From Prochlorococcus sp. AG-412-P08 (GTDB lineage Bacteria; Cyanobacteriota; Cyanobacteriia; PCC-6307; Cyanobiaceae): a stretch of 64,000 nucleotides of DNA. Under the pieces are notes generated by a model that ran no database searches, was not told the origin of the DNA, and saw only the letters and a list, made by a program, of their open reading frames with translations. Shown here piece after piece: positions 9,829 to 19,759 of the stretch; position 1 is the stretch's first letter; every line of letters starts with the position of its first letter. Location of the stretch: contig QCLI01000002.1 of assembly GCA_003214695.1 (NCBI GenBank), forward strand, positions 68,226-132,225, read 5' to 3'. The translations under genes were made by a program, and so were the position numbers.

Positions 9829-12252
9829 ATGAGTTCCCAACACAAAGAACTTCAATTATCTATTGACAACTCTGCCTTTGAAGAAACACTTCAACTGTTG
9901 GAGTGGAGCAAGCTTTGTGAACAGCTTTCATTATTTGCTAGTACTTCTCAAGGTAGGCGAAGATGTATAGCTTGCTCTATTCCTAATAAGTTAACTCTTA
10001 GCCGTAGATGTCTTGCTGAGACATTAGAAATAGGAGCCATAGATTTAGAAGAGGAAGATGGGGTCAGTCTTACTGGAGTTCATGATATAGAACCTATTAT
10101 ACTAAGATGTTCTAAAGGAGGTGTTGCTTCTGCTCCTGAACTATTAAAAGTTGTAGAAACATTGAGAACTACTCGTCGCTTGCGCCGTCAGATTGAAGAT
10201 TCAGTTGCAAGACCAGTGATTTCAGAACTATTTTCTAATGTGGCTACTTTGCCAGAGTTACAGAAACTTCTTCAATTTGGAATCGAAGATGGGGGACGTA
10301 TTGCAGATCGTGCTAGCGAGAAGTTGGCTTCTTTGCGTCGACAAGTTCAAGTTATGAGGATAGAGAGAAAAGATCTCTTAAGGGATCTCATTAGAAGATT
10401 TCATTCAGTCTTGCAGGACACTGTTATTTCTGAACGTTATGAAAGACCTGTGCTTGCATTGAAAATTAGTGCAGCAGATCATGTTGTAGGAACTATTCAC
10501 GATACATCGTCTTCAGGTAATACCGTTTTTATTGAACCGAAGGTGGTTATTCCTTTGGGAAATGAGATTGCTAAATTAGAAGCCAAGATCTATTTAGAAG
10601 AACAGAGGTTATTAGCGTATTGGAGTAGTCAAATTAGTGACAATTTTCTTTCTCTTAACCATCTCTATCAGATACTTTTGGAATTGGACTTTGCTTTAGC
10701 AAGAGCACGTTATAGTCATTGGTTAGGAGGAGTAGCACCTGAGCTTAAAGAAGAATTGGATGCTCCATTTTTCATTCAAGATTTTCGACACCCGTTACTT
10801 ATTTGGCAAGAGCATTATCACGAAGGCTCTGCAGTTGTACCTATTACTTTTAGAGTATCTTCGACATTGAAAGTACTTGCAATTACCGGACCAAATACAG
10901 GTGGTAAGACAGTCGCATTGAAAAGTCTTGGCTTAGCAATTCTTATGTCAAAACTTGGGTTGCTATTACCTTGTACGGGAGAGCCATCTTTGCCTTGGTG
11001 TAATCAAGTGTTGGCAGATATTGGTGATGAGCAATCTCTTGAACAAAATTTATCAACGTTTAGTGGACATATTGTTCGAATTACTAAAATTTTAGATTCA
11101 ATCTCGACAAACCCTGGACCATCAATAGTTTTACTTGATGAATTAGGTGCAGGAACTGATCCAACAGAAGGAACTTCTTTGGCCACTGCATTGTTAATGT
11201 TATTAGCAGATAGAGCTCGTTTGACAGTTGCCACTACACATTTTGGTGAACTCAAGGCTTTGAAATATAGTGATTCTCGTTTTGAAAATGCATCTGTTGG
11301 TTTTAATAGTGAAACGTTAGAACCTACTTATCATTTGCAATGGGGCATTCCGGGACGAAGCAATGCATTAGCAATTGCGCGCAGACTAGGACTTGATGAG
11401 ACTGTGATAGATAATGCTCAGCAACTTATGCAAAGGAATGGTATAGATAGTGTGAATGATGTTATTGAAGGCCTTGAGGAGCAAAGGCGTCGACAACAAG
11501 AAGCAGCAGAGGATGCTGCTTCTTTGTTGGCTCGTACTGAACTGCTTCATGAAGAGTTAATTAGTCAATGGGAGAGACAATGTCGTCAATCAAAGGATTT
11601 TGAGGAAAGAGGTCGTAAGAAATTAGAAGGCTCTATTCGTCGGGGGCAAGTAGAGGTTAGGGACTTAATTCGCCGATTACGTGATGGATCAGCTGATGGT
11701 GAAATGGCTAGAAAAACTGGACAAAGATTACGGCAAATGGAATTGACTTATAGTCAAGAAAAAATCAAAAACCATCATCAAAGTTGGCTCCCTAAAAAAG
11801 GTGATCGCGTTAGAGTTAGTGCCATTGGTAAATCGGGTGAAGTTATTGAAGTATCTGAAGATGGCTCTCAATTGACAGTTTTATGCGGAGTTTTTAGAAG
11901 TACAGTTGATTTGAATGCAGTTGAAAGTCTGGATGGTCAGAAACCTATTCATCCAGCTAAGGATTCAGTCGTAACAGTCAAATCGAGAGTTTCTTTGACT
12001 AATCAATCTAAGATTCGTACTAAAAAAAATACAATTGATGTTAGAGGGTTAAGAGTTCATGAAGCAGAGGCTGCTGTTGAAGAGAAATTGCGTAATTCAT
12101 TAGGACCACTTTGGATTGTTCATGGAATTGGGACAGGACGCTTGAAGAGGGGGTTGTTGGAGTGGTTGCAAAATCTAGATTATGTGGAAAAAATTACTCG
12201 TGCTGAGCAGAAAGATGGAGGAGCAGGTTGTACTGTTATTTGGTTAAAGTGA
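9829..12252 (+). CDS. mutS2: MutS2 family ATPase with C-terminal Smr domain
   Basis: Walker A TGPNTGGKTVALK, LLDELGAGTDPTEGTSLA; Smr domain IDVRGLRVHEAEAAVEEKL...HGIGTGRLKRGL. Confidence 0.96.
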   Translation: MSSQHKELQLSIDNSAFEETLQLLEWSKLCEQLSLFASTSQGRRRCIACSIPNKLTLSRRCLAETLEIGAIDLEEEDGVSLTGVHDIEPIILRCSKGGVASAPELLKVVETLRTTRRLRRQIEDSVARPVISELFSNVATLPELQKLLQFGIEDGGRIADRASEKLASLRRQVQVMRIERKDLLRDLIRRFHSVLQDTVISERYERPVLALKISAADHVVGTIHDTSSSGNTVFIEPKVVIPLGNEIAKLEAKIYLEEQRLLAYWSSQISDNFLSLNHLYQILLELDFALARARYSHWLGGVAPELKEELDAPFFIQDFRHPLLIWQEHYHEGSAVVPITFRVSSTLKVLAITGPNTGGKTVALKSLGLAILMSKLGLLLPCTGEPSLPWCNQVLADIGDEQSLEQNLSTFSGHIVRITKILDSISTNPGPSIVLLDELGAGTDPTEGTSLATALLMLLADRARLTVATTHFGELKALKYSDSRFENASVGFNSETLEPTYHLQWGIPGRSNALAIARRLGLDETVIDNAQQLMQRNGIDSVNDVIEGLEEQRRRQQEAAEDAASLLARTELLHEELISQWERQCRQSKDFEERGRKKLEGSIRRGQVEVRDLIRRLRDGSADGEMARKTGQRLRQMELTYSQEKIKNHHQSWLPKKGDRVRVSAIGKSGEVIEVSEDGSQLTVLCGVFRSTVDLNAVESLDGQKPIHPAKDSVVTVKSRVSLTNQSKIRTKKNTIDVRGLRVHEAEAAVEEKLRNSLGPLWIVHGIGTGRLKRGLLEWLQNLDYVEKITRAEQKDGGAGCTVIWLK

Positions 12253-12342
12253 TTGATTCTTTGCTCTCCTGAGAATATGTTGTCGTCTGTTATTTTTTAT
12301 AAATTTCGAGTTCAAATATTCTATTCGGACTAACTGTACTCT

Positions 12343-12372
12343 AATGAACATGCTGTACGTTTAATGTTCATT
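12343..12372. repeat. 9-bp perfect inverted repeat in the mutS2-obg intergenic region
   Basis: AATGAACAT - 12 nt - ATGTTCATT. Confidence 0.7.
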
Positions 12373-12567
12373 CTTGTCAGTGTTGATATACTTGCATTAG
12401 AAAAATCTGTATCTAATAGTGCTCCTGATAAATATAGTGAATGTTTCTAAGTAGGATTGTATCTTGCTTTTAAGTACTATTTTCTCTTTATTGCCTCATG
12501 ATATGCGCTAATAGATGAGTTTTAGCTCGACTTTGATTCTCTAAACCAACTGCAGCAAAAACTTACA

Positions 12568-13557
12568 ATGCGATTTATTGACCAAGCAATTATAAAAGTT
12601 AGAGCTGGACGAGGCGGAGATGGAATTGTATCTTTCCGAAGAGAGAAGTATGTCCCTGCAGGTGGACCTTCTGGGGGTGATGGGGGTAATGGTGGAAAGG
12701 TGATTTTTCAAGCTGATTCAAATCTTCAGACTTTGCTTGATTTTAAATTTAAGCAATTAATTTCTGCGGAAGATGGTCGAAGAGGAGGGCCAAATAAATG
12801 TAGTGGAGCTTGTGGTAATGATCTTGTATTAAAAGTTCCCTGTGGTACTGAAGTTAAAGATGTGGACACAGGCATAATTTTTGGAGATCTAACAGTTGAT
12901 GGCGAAACTCTTGTAGTTGCATTTGGAGGAATGGGAGGTTTAGGGAATGCTCATTATTTAAGTAATAGAAATCGTGCACCTGAAAAGTTCACAGAGGGTA
13001 AAGATGGTGAAGAATGGCTATTGAATTTGGAATTGAAATTATTGGCAGAAGTAGGGATTATTGGGTTGCCAAATGCTGGTAAAAGTACATTGATATCGGT
13101 TCTCTCCTCTGCTAAGCCGAAAATTGCTGATTATCCTTTTACTACATTGATTCCTAATCTTGGGGTGGTACGTAAACCCAGTGGTGATGGCACTCTCTTT
13201 GCTGACATTCCAGGCCTCATAGCTGGTGCAGCCCAAGGAATTGGCTTGGGACATGAGTTTTTAAGACATATAGAAAGAACAAAATTGTTGATTCATGTTG
13301 TTGACGTCTCTTCTTCAGATCCTTTAAGAGATGCTCAAGTAGTTGAGAAAGAACTTTTAGCTTATCAACATGGACTTGTTGATCGGCCGCGAATTTTGGT
13401 TTTGAACAAGAAAGAGCTTATAGATGAGAAAACTCTTAGGGAATTAGGTGAAAATTTCAAGAAAGAAATTGGTAGTAATGTATTGTTTATCTCTGCTGCG
13501 ATGAATGAAGGCCTGGATATTCTTTTAACAAAAATTTGGCAAACATTAGAGGCTTAA
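12568..13557 (+). CDS. obg: GTPase Obg/CgtA
   Basis: Glycine-rich Obg fold ([30 protein letters not shown]), G1 [38 protein letters not shown]. Confidence 0.97.
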   Translation: MRFIDQAIIKVRAGRGGDGIVSFRREKYVPAGGPSGGDGGNGGKVIFQADSNLQTLLDFKFKQLISAEDGRRGGPNKCSGACGNDLVLKVPCGTEVKDVDTGIIFGDLTVDGETLVVAFGGMGGLGNAHYLSNRNRAPEKFTEGKDGEEWLLNLELKLLAEVGIIGLPNAGKSTLISVLSSAKPKIADYPFTTLIPNLGVVRKPSGDGTLFADIPGLIAGAAQGIGLGHEFLRHIERTKLLIHVVDVSSSDPLRDAQVVEKELLAYQHGLVDRPRILVLNKKELIDEKTLRELGENFKKEIGSNVLFISAAMNEGLDILLTKIWQTLEA

Positions 13558-13640
13558 TATTCTTTCCATGTTTTAGAGCAAATTAATACTTGTCGAGAGC
13601 AGAAGAATTGGTCATTAATAGGTATAAGGGTATCTTTTTT

Positions 13641-13823
13641 ATGACTTTCTACACATGTTTTGATGACCAGGGAAGTGTCATCGCAAGATGTCAAACTTCT
13701 CAAGACATTGAAGTCCTGCGGAGAATGGGACGACCTATAAAAGAAGTTAGAAAAATGAGGAATGAAGAATCTGTAGTTTGTTCTCTTACAGGCAGCCCAT
13801 CAGATTTTAATATGGATTATTGA
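13641..13823 (+). CDS. Small conserved hypothetical protein
   Basis: MTFYTCFDDQGSVIARCQTSQDIEVLRRMGRPIKEVRKM...; track start 13590 is probably too far upstream, internal ATG at 13641 preferred. Confidence 0.65.
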   Translation: MTFYTCFDDQGSVIARCQTSQDIEVLRRMGRPIKEVRKMRNEESVVCSLTGSPSDFNMDY

Positions 13824-13848
13824 AGAAAAGTTTGAAGTACATTGCATT

Positions 13849-13876
13849 AAAAAAGTGGGCCTTGGCCCACTTTTTT
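13849..13876. terminator. Bidirectional intrinsic terminator between the small hypothetical gene and cp12
   Basis: AAAAAAGTGGGCC TT GGCCCACTTTTTT perfect hairpin flanked by A/T tracts. Confidence 0.88.
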
Positions 13877-14093
13877 AATCATCATATACAAGACACTCTG
13901 GTTCATCTGGATTTGCATCACAGAATAACTCCAATGCATTTGGATCGTGCTTATCCTCTGGATGATGCTCTTTATATTCCTCAAGCGAGTGAAGCTCTTC
14001 TTCAAGATGCCTTGCCTTTGGAACATTGCCTTCTGCTTTGGCAGAAAGAATCTCGCTTTGATCTTTCTGAATGTGTTCGTCGATTGATTTCAT
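13875..14093 (-). CDS. cp12: CP12 family protein (Calvin-cycle regulator), N-terminal cysteine pair absent
   Basis: C-terminal CP12 signature ALELFCDANPDEPECLVYDD. Confidence 0.88.
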   Translation of the reverse strand: MKSIDEHIQKDQSEILSAKAEGNVPKARHLEEELHSLEEYKEHHPEDKHDPNALELFCDANPDEPECLVYDD

Positions 14094-14190
14094 TGGTTCG
14101 TTGCTTTAAGCCTTAGCTTTCAACTTTCTTACAATAAATAGATTACTCATTTCTGCCACTAAAAGTTGGTTTGGTTTACAACACCTTTTT

Positions 14191-14222
14191 CTCTAGAAAC
14201 TAACTATATATACAATCTAGAG
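14191..14222. repeat. 7-bp inverted repeat flanking an AT-rich (-10-like) core upstream of cp12
   Basis: CTCTAGA aactaactatatatacaa TCTAGAG. Confidence 0.6.
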
Positions 14223-14244
14223 TTGAAATGTCTGGTTTTGATGA

Positions 14245-14934
14245 TCAATTAGATTTTTTGAAAGCGTCTTTTAGTTTTCGTTGTTTTGCGTTCAGGTTTT
14301 TTGCTGTCTCATTTTTACTTCTGAGGTATTGAAAAACACTTTTATCTCCAATATCAGAGGCCGCGTCCATTCCAAATTTTCGCAATGCAAGGATTAAAAA
14401 AAGTACAGCTGCTAAACATAGCAAGACCATTTCTATTTTCTGAGGCAGTACTCCCAGCAAGTGACTACCAAGACTAATTGGTAGCAAAAGTGTTACGCCA
14501 ACAGCTTCAGGACGCTGGAAACAGAAAAACTCTTTGAATCCTAAGCCAGCCATTGCTGCAAAGTAAGGGCCAATTATTAATATTAGAATTGGCCTAGATA
14601 TAAGATTAGAAATTAGCTCTTGTGAATTGCCTTTCAAAATTAGAGCAATAATTCCTAAGGTCCCTATAGCCCATAAAAGCTGAAGAGTCCGGTGAAGGAC
14701 TTGAACATATATATGAATCCATTTCAAGGCAAGGCCTAATGAAATGCACATTGGGATAAGCCACACCCAGGCAAAAGAATCACTAATTAATAACCACTGA
14801 GAGATGCCAGCTGTAAATGAGATCCCACAAGTCAAAAGAGCTAAGCGATAGTTTCTTACTTCTGTTTTATCTTCTTGTGTAATTTTGTACTTTCCATAAA
14901 CTCCTTCAAACTCAATTTCAAGAGCATTTTCCAT
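14245..14934 (-). CDS. DUF2301-like integral membrane protein
   Basis: 229-aa polytopic membrane protein with N-terminal VYGKYKITQEDKTEVRNYRLALLTCG and GLGFKEFFCFQRPEA motifs. Confidence 0.75.
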   Translation of the reverse strand: MENALEIEFEGVYGKYKITQEDKTEVRNYRLALLTCGISFTAGISQWLLISDSFAWVWLIPMCISLGLALKWIHIYVQVLHRTLQLLWAIGTLGIIALILKGNSQELISNLISRPILILIIGPYFAAMAGLGFKEFFCFQRPEAVGVTLLLPISLGSHLLGVLPQKIEMVLLCLAAVLFLILALRKFGMDAASDIGDKSVFQYLRSKNETAKNLNAKQRKLKDAFKKSN

Positions 14935-14958
14935 GAATTTAGAGTAAACAAAGTTGGT

Positions 14959-15936
14959 TCAATAGGTATTAACTATTTGATTCACATTAGGCCCTTTTGG
15001 GATTATATTGCTTGGATTTAGTGGAAATAGGGCTCCGTAGTAGTCATTTCTCCAATTTGTCGCATTACAAGTATTTGAAACTTTGGGGAGATGAAAAAAA
15101 TTCTTACGCCAACTCAGAATGGCTGGAAAAGATGATAAAGATTCCTGAGAACATCCAAATAAAGGAGCATAGACAGATTCCCATCGAATGATGGTTGGGA
15201 AAAGTCTTATGTCTGCCAGTGTGAGCTTGTCTCCACAGAGCCAAGGTCCCTTAAGAGAAAGACTTTCTTCTATTGCCTTTAATGAATGAAAAAGTGCTTC
15301 GCTCGCTTTGTTATAAGCTTCTTGGTTTCTAGCAAAACCACATTTATAGACTCCATTATTGACTGACTCTTGTATTAATATTTGCCATGCATCTATATCT
15401 TGTTGGAGTTCTTTTGGACAAAAATTTGGAACATCATCTTGAGCAGGCCACTGATTTAGAATTTCTATTAATTGGGCACTCTCATTGCCTAGTAATTTAG
15501 GTTTTTCTTTGATACTTTGTTTTGGATCAAAGAGTGCAGGAACGGTTGCTCTATGAGTTGGAGGAGAATTAAAGAATTTATAAAGTTCTAGAAGAGATTG
15601 GCAACCCTTCCAACTAGGAGATATTTTCCATTGTCCTCCTTTGTAGTCAGGATGAGCTATTAAAAGATTTAATGAACTACTTAAATCTCTGAGTTCATAC
15701 ATCAGCCATGTCCGATGGGCCCAAGGACAGCTTCGACCAATTACGAGAATAGGAAATTCTTCGATTGATCGATTTAAGAGATCGGCTGGATTCGGAAGAA
15801 TTGCATTCTGTGCTTGGCTGGGTTTGCGGCAATAATTTCCTAATTTGTCAGCAGGAGCAAGGCCATTCATTAATTGATTCCATTGCCATTTCCAACCCGA
15901 TCGGGCTGATGAAACAATTGTTGGAGGTATTGACAT
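14959..15936 (-). CDS. Glutathione S-transferase, ECM4/glutathionyl-hydroquinone reductase-like
   Basis: CPWAHRTWLMYELR motif, C-terminal GST helical domain (GPWLCGDKLTLADIRLFPTIIRW). Start moved to MSIPP (15936) because the longest ORF overlaps the divergent gene. Confidence 0.82.
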   Translation of the reverse strand: MSIPPTIVSSARSGWKWQWNQLMNGLAPADKLGNYCRKPSQAQNAILPNPADLLNRSIEEFPILVIGRSCPWAHRTWLMYELRDLSSSLNLLIAHPDYKGGQWKISPSWKGCQSLLELYKFFNSPPTHRATVPALFDPKQSIKEKPKLLGNESAQLIEILNQWPAQDDVPNFCPKELQQDIDAWQILIQESVNNGVYKCGFARNQEAYNKASEALFHSLKAIEESLSLKGPWLCGDKLTLADIRLFPTIIRWESVYAPLFGCSQESLSSFPAILSWRKNFFHLPKVSNTCNATNWRNDYYGALFPLNPSNIIPKGPNVNQIVNTY

Positions 15937-15986
15937 GCAAATTATTTTGTAGATATTTTCAGAAATAGGAAACAATTTAATAATCT

Positions 15987-16913
15987 TTGATGTCAAATCT
16001 TCAGGTACTTTTGGTGGCAGGTACCCATGGAAATGAAATTAATGCCCCTTGGGTTTTTGATCAGTGGAAACAAAAACAAGATCTTATAGATAGGTGTGGC
16101 TTAAAGGTTGTTTCAGTAATAGGAAACCCTTTGGCTTTTGAACAGGGCAAAAGATATTTGCATAGAGATTTAAACAGAAGCTTCTCAAAAGATTTACTTA
16201 ATTCTGAAAATCATAATGATCTAGAGGTTTCTCGTGCAAAGCAGTTGCTTGCTCTTTATGGACCTAATGGTCAAAATGCTTCTCAAATAGCAATTGATTT
16301 TCACAGCACTACTGCTTGCATGGGTTCAAGTCTTGTCATTTATGGAAGACGTCCTGTCGACTTGGCAATAGTCTCTTTGATTCAGAACCGCATAGGCTTG
16401 CCAGTATATTTGCATGAGGGGAACCCATCGCAAAAAGGGTTTTTAGTAGAAGCTTGGCCTTGCGGATTTGTTGTGGAAATAGGACCTGTTTCTCAGGGAT
16501 CTCTCAATAGCAGAATTATTCAGCAAACATTTCAAGCCCTAAAGATTTGCTTAGAGGAGATATCTAAATCTATTCATTCTCAAAGTTGCTTTCCGGATAA
16601 ATTAATTGTTCATAGACATTTAAAAAGTATTGATTTTCCTAGAGATTCTTCTGGAGCACCTATTGCATATATTCATGGTGATCTCGAAGGTAGAGATTGG
16701 CAGCCAATTAGAAATGGATATCCATTATTTGAGTATATAAGCGGAGAAAAAGTCAGACTTTCTGATAATTCTTTTTCAGATGAAGTGTTCCCAGTTTTTA
16801 TTAATGAGGCAGCATATGCTGAAAAAAATATTGCAATGTCCTTTACTAAAAAGGAAGTTTGGAGATTTGATGATTGTTGGAAAGATGCATTTGATGCATT
16901 AATTCATTCATAG
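15987..16913 (+). CDS. Aspartoacylase/AstE-AspA family (probable aspartoacylase)
   Basis: VAGTHGNEINAPWVF, KRYLHRDLNRSF, IDFHSTTACMGSSLVIYGR, VVEIGPVSQG. Confidence 0.88.
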   Translation: MMSNLQVLLVAGTHGNEINAPWVFDQWKQKQDLIDRCGLKVVSVIGNPLAFEQGKRYLHRDLNRSFSKDLLNSENHNDLEVSRAKQLLALYGPNGQNASQIAIDFHSTTACMGSSLVIYGRRPVDLAIVSLIQNRIGLPVYLHEGNPSQKGFLVEAWPCGFVVEIGPVSQGSLNSRIIQQTFQALKICLEEISKSIHSQSCFPDKLIVHRHLKSIDFPRDSSGAPIAYIHGDLEGRDWQPIRNGYPLFEYISGEKVRLSDNSFSDEVFPVFINEAAYAEKNIAMSFTKKEVWRFDDCWKDAFDALIHS

Positions 16914-17312
16914 ATAGCAAATATTTGCATTTTTATAACGAGAATGAACTCTGTTTGAATTGATTAAGTATAAATTATTTCTTAATGCACCCTTCTTTTA
17001 GACTTTCTTATAAAGAAAATTTATTTATTCGAGAATTTAATGCAATATATTTCTTTGATTGCTGCCAATCTTTTCCAAATATTACATGTTGTAATCTTAG
17101 GTATTTGAACTTCTGATTTCATAAAGAAGAAGCATCCTTTTTTATCGAAAATTTTCTAAATGCGGTGTTGAATGGAGATATATATATTTTCTTTATAAGA
17201 AACCTTTCTTTATAGCTCGCGTAATTGCAGATTTTCCTATAAAATCCTCCTGGCGGGGCTTCGTCCTCGTTCTTACATAGATATCCCTTTTGGGATTTGA
17301 ATTCACGTCCTC

Positions 17313-18395
17313 ATGACCACCATTAGAAAGCAGCGCTCTGCGTTGCTCGGCGGTTGGCCGCAATTCTGTGAGTGGGTCACATCTACTGACAACCGGATTT
17401 ACGTCGGTTGGTTCGGTGTATTGATGATCCCTTGCCTTTTAGCGGCAGCAATCTGCTTTGTAGTTGCTTTTATAGCAGCACCTCCAGTTGACATTGATGG
17501 CATCCGTGAGCCTGTTGCAGGATCTTTCCTTTATGGAAACAACATCATTTCTGGTGCTGTAGTTCCTTCTAGTAATGCAATCGGTCTTCACTTTTACCCA
17601 ATTTGGGAAGCTGCAACTCTTGATGAGTGGCTTTATAACGGCGGTCCTTACCAGCTTGTTATTTTCCACTTCCTCATCGGTATTTGCGGTTGGATGGGCC
17701 GTCAGTGGGAACTTTCATACCGTTTAGGTATGCGCCCATGGATCTGTGTTGCTTACTCAGCACCAGTTTCAGCTGCTTTTGCTGTTTTCCTTGTTTATCC
17801 ATTTGGTCAGGGATCTTTCTCTGATGGAATGCCTTTAGGAATTTCAGGAACATTTAACTTTATGTTTGTGTTCCAAGCTGAGCACAACATTCTTATGCAC
17901 CCATTCCACATGGCTGGTGTTGCAGGAATGTTTGGCGGAAGTTTGTTCTCAGCTATGCATGGTTCATTGGTGACTTCTTCACTTATTCGTGAAACCACCG
18001 AGACTGAGTCTCAGAACTATGGTTATAAGTTTGGACAAGAGGAAGAAACATACAATATCGTTGCAGCTCATGGCTACTTCGGTCGTTTGATCTTCCAATA
18101 TGCAAGCTTCAATAACAGTCGTAGTCTTCATTTCTTCTTGGCAATCTTCCCAGTTGTTTGTATTTGGCTGACTTCTATGGGCATTTGCACCATGGCATTC
18201 AACCTAAATGGATTCAACTTCAACCAGTCTGTGGTTGACGCAAATGGCAAGGTTGTTCCAACTTGGGGCGATGTACTAAACCGTGCAAACCTAGGTATGG
18301 AAGTTATGCATGAGCGTAATGCTCATAACTTCCCTCTTGACTTGGCAGCTGCTGAATCCACTTCTGTGGCATTAGTTGCTCCAGCAATTGGTTGA
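17313..18395 (+). CDS. psbA: Photosystem II D1 protein
   Basis: Full-length D1 (360 aa): WCEW-like N-terminus, [51 protein letters not shown]-terminus. Confidence 0.99.
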   Translation: MTTIRKQRSALLGGWPQFCEWVTSTDNRIYVGWFGVLMIPCLLAAAICFVVAFIAAPPVDIDGIREPVAGSFLYGNNIISGAVVPSSNAIGLHFYPIWEAATLDEWLYNGGPYQLVIFHFLIGICGWMGRQWELSYRLGMRPWICVAYSAPVSAAFAVFLVYPFGQGSFSDGMPLGISGTFNFMFVFQAEHNILMHPFHMAGVAGMFGGSLFSAMHGSLVTSSLIRETTETESQNYGYKFGQEEETYNIVAAHGYFGRLIFQYASFNNSRSLHFFLAIFPVVCIWLTSMGICTMAFNLNGFNFNQSVVDANGKVVPTWGDVLNRANLGMEVMHERNAHNFPLDLAAAESTSVALVAPAIG

Positions 18396-18440
18396 TATTT
18401 GTTTCTTATAAGAACGAATAAACTCTTTTGTTTGCTTTTG

Positions 18441-18473
18441 AGCCCCTCTTAATTTAAGAGGGGCTTTTTTTTT
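18441..18473 (+). terminator. Intrinsic terminator of psbA
   Basis: AGCCCCTCTTAATTTAAGAGGGGCTTTTTTTTT. Confidence 0.93.
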
Positions 18474-18564
18474 AGAAAAATTTTTAATTTCTGCTAAATG
18501 GCCATTGATTGATTAAGCTTTTGCTGAAATCACTTTTTTGGTATCTCCGCAAAATAAGAAATTC

Positions 18565-19653
18565 ATGGGTAGTAGTTTTGGAGATTTCTTTCGGGTCACC
18601 ACATTTGGGGAATCTCATGGAGGGGGCGTAGGTGTTGTGGTAGATGGTTGCCCTCCTAGGCTTGAATTAGATATTTTGAAAATACAAGAAGAGCTTGATA
18701 GACGAAGACCTGGTCAAAGCAAAATCACTACTCCAAGAAAAGAATTAGATCACGTCGAGATTTTGAGTGGAGCAGTTGATAAGAAAACTCTTGGCACACC
18801 AATAGCCATGATGGTTAGGAATAAGGACCAAAGACCAAGTGATTATGGTGGAATGAAAAATGTATTTCGACCTTCTCATGCCGATGGTACATATCACTTG
18901 AAATATGGAATTCAGGCCCAAAGTGGGGGTGGGAGAGCTTCTGCAAGAGAAACAATTGGAAGAGTTGCAGCTGGATCTATTGCAAAGCAAATACTTAAGA
19001 AAGCTTATGGGACTGAAGTTCTTGCTTGGGTAAAACGTATTCATGATATTGATGCCCAAATAGATATGAATAAGGTCTGCCTTGAGGATATTGAATCAAA
19101 TATTGTGAGATGTCCAGATCAAGAAAATGCCAATTTGATGATCAAACGAATTGAGGAGATTAGTCGAGACGGAGATTCATGTGGAGGTGTTATTGAATGT
19201 ATTGTTCGTGATGCTCCAGGTGGACTAGGAATGCCCGTTTTTGACAAATTAGAGGCAGATTTTGCAAAGGCTTTAATGTCATTGCCAGCAAGCAAGGGTT
19301 TTGAAGTTGGATCAGGTTTTAGAGGAACATACTTGCGCGGAAGCGATCATAATGATGAGTTTTTGGCTTCAGATGAAAATAGATTGCGAACTGCTTCAAA
19401 TAACTCCGGAGGGATTCAAGGAGGAATTAGTAATGGCGAGCCAATAATTCTTAGAGTTGGATTTAAGCCAACAGCAACTATTCGTAAGGAGCAGAAAACC
19501 ATTGATTCAGCAGGTAATCGAACTGTCCTTGCTGCAAAAGGAAGGCATGATCCATGCGTCCTCCCTAGAGCGGTCCCTATGGTTGAAGCAATGGTTGCAA
19601 TAGTTTTGGTAGATCATCTTTTAAGACAAAAAGGTCAATGCAGTCTTTGGTAG
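18565..19653 (+). CDS. aroC: Chorismate synthase
   Basis: [63 protein letters not shown] at 18565 preferred over track start 18538. Confidence 0.97.
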   Translation: MGSSFGDFFRVTTFGESHGGGVGVVVDGCPPRLELDILKIQEELDRRRPGQSKITTPRKELDHVEILSGAVDKKTLGTPIAMMVRNKDQRPSDYGGMKNVFRPSHADGTYHLKYGIQAQSGGGRASARETIGRVAAGSIAKQILKKAYGTEVLAWVKRIHDIDAQIDMNKVCLEDIESNIVRCPDQENANLMIKRIEEISRDGDSCGGVIECIVRDAPGGLGMPVFDKLEADFAKALMSLPASKGFEVGSGFRGTYLRGSDHNDEFLASDENRLRTASNNSGGIQGGISNGEPIILRVGFKPTATIRKEQKTIDSAGNRTVLAAKGRHDPCVLPRAVPMVEAMVAIVLVDHLLRQKGQCSLW

Positions 19654-19759
19654 TTGATATTCTTATCATTTATTTTTTACTTTTGAGATAGAACTTTAAA
19701 CAATAGAAGTTCTCTAAAGCTTCTAATTTCTTCTTATCAAGAGACCAATAATGTAAAAC

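Noticed and set aside
13820-14116. 98-aa plus-strand ORF overlapping cp12
   Set aside because: Runs through the terminator hairpin and antisense to cp12, whose conserved C-terminus is clear.
15937-15996. Upstream 20-codon extension of the GST-like ORF
   Set aside because: Overlaps the divergent aspartoacylase start, and the extension (TSKIIKLFPISENIYKIIC) looks non-coding; internal MSIPP start preferred.
18745-19059. Antisense ORF inside aroC
   Set aside because: Shadow ORF; chorismate synthase motifs define the true frame.
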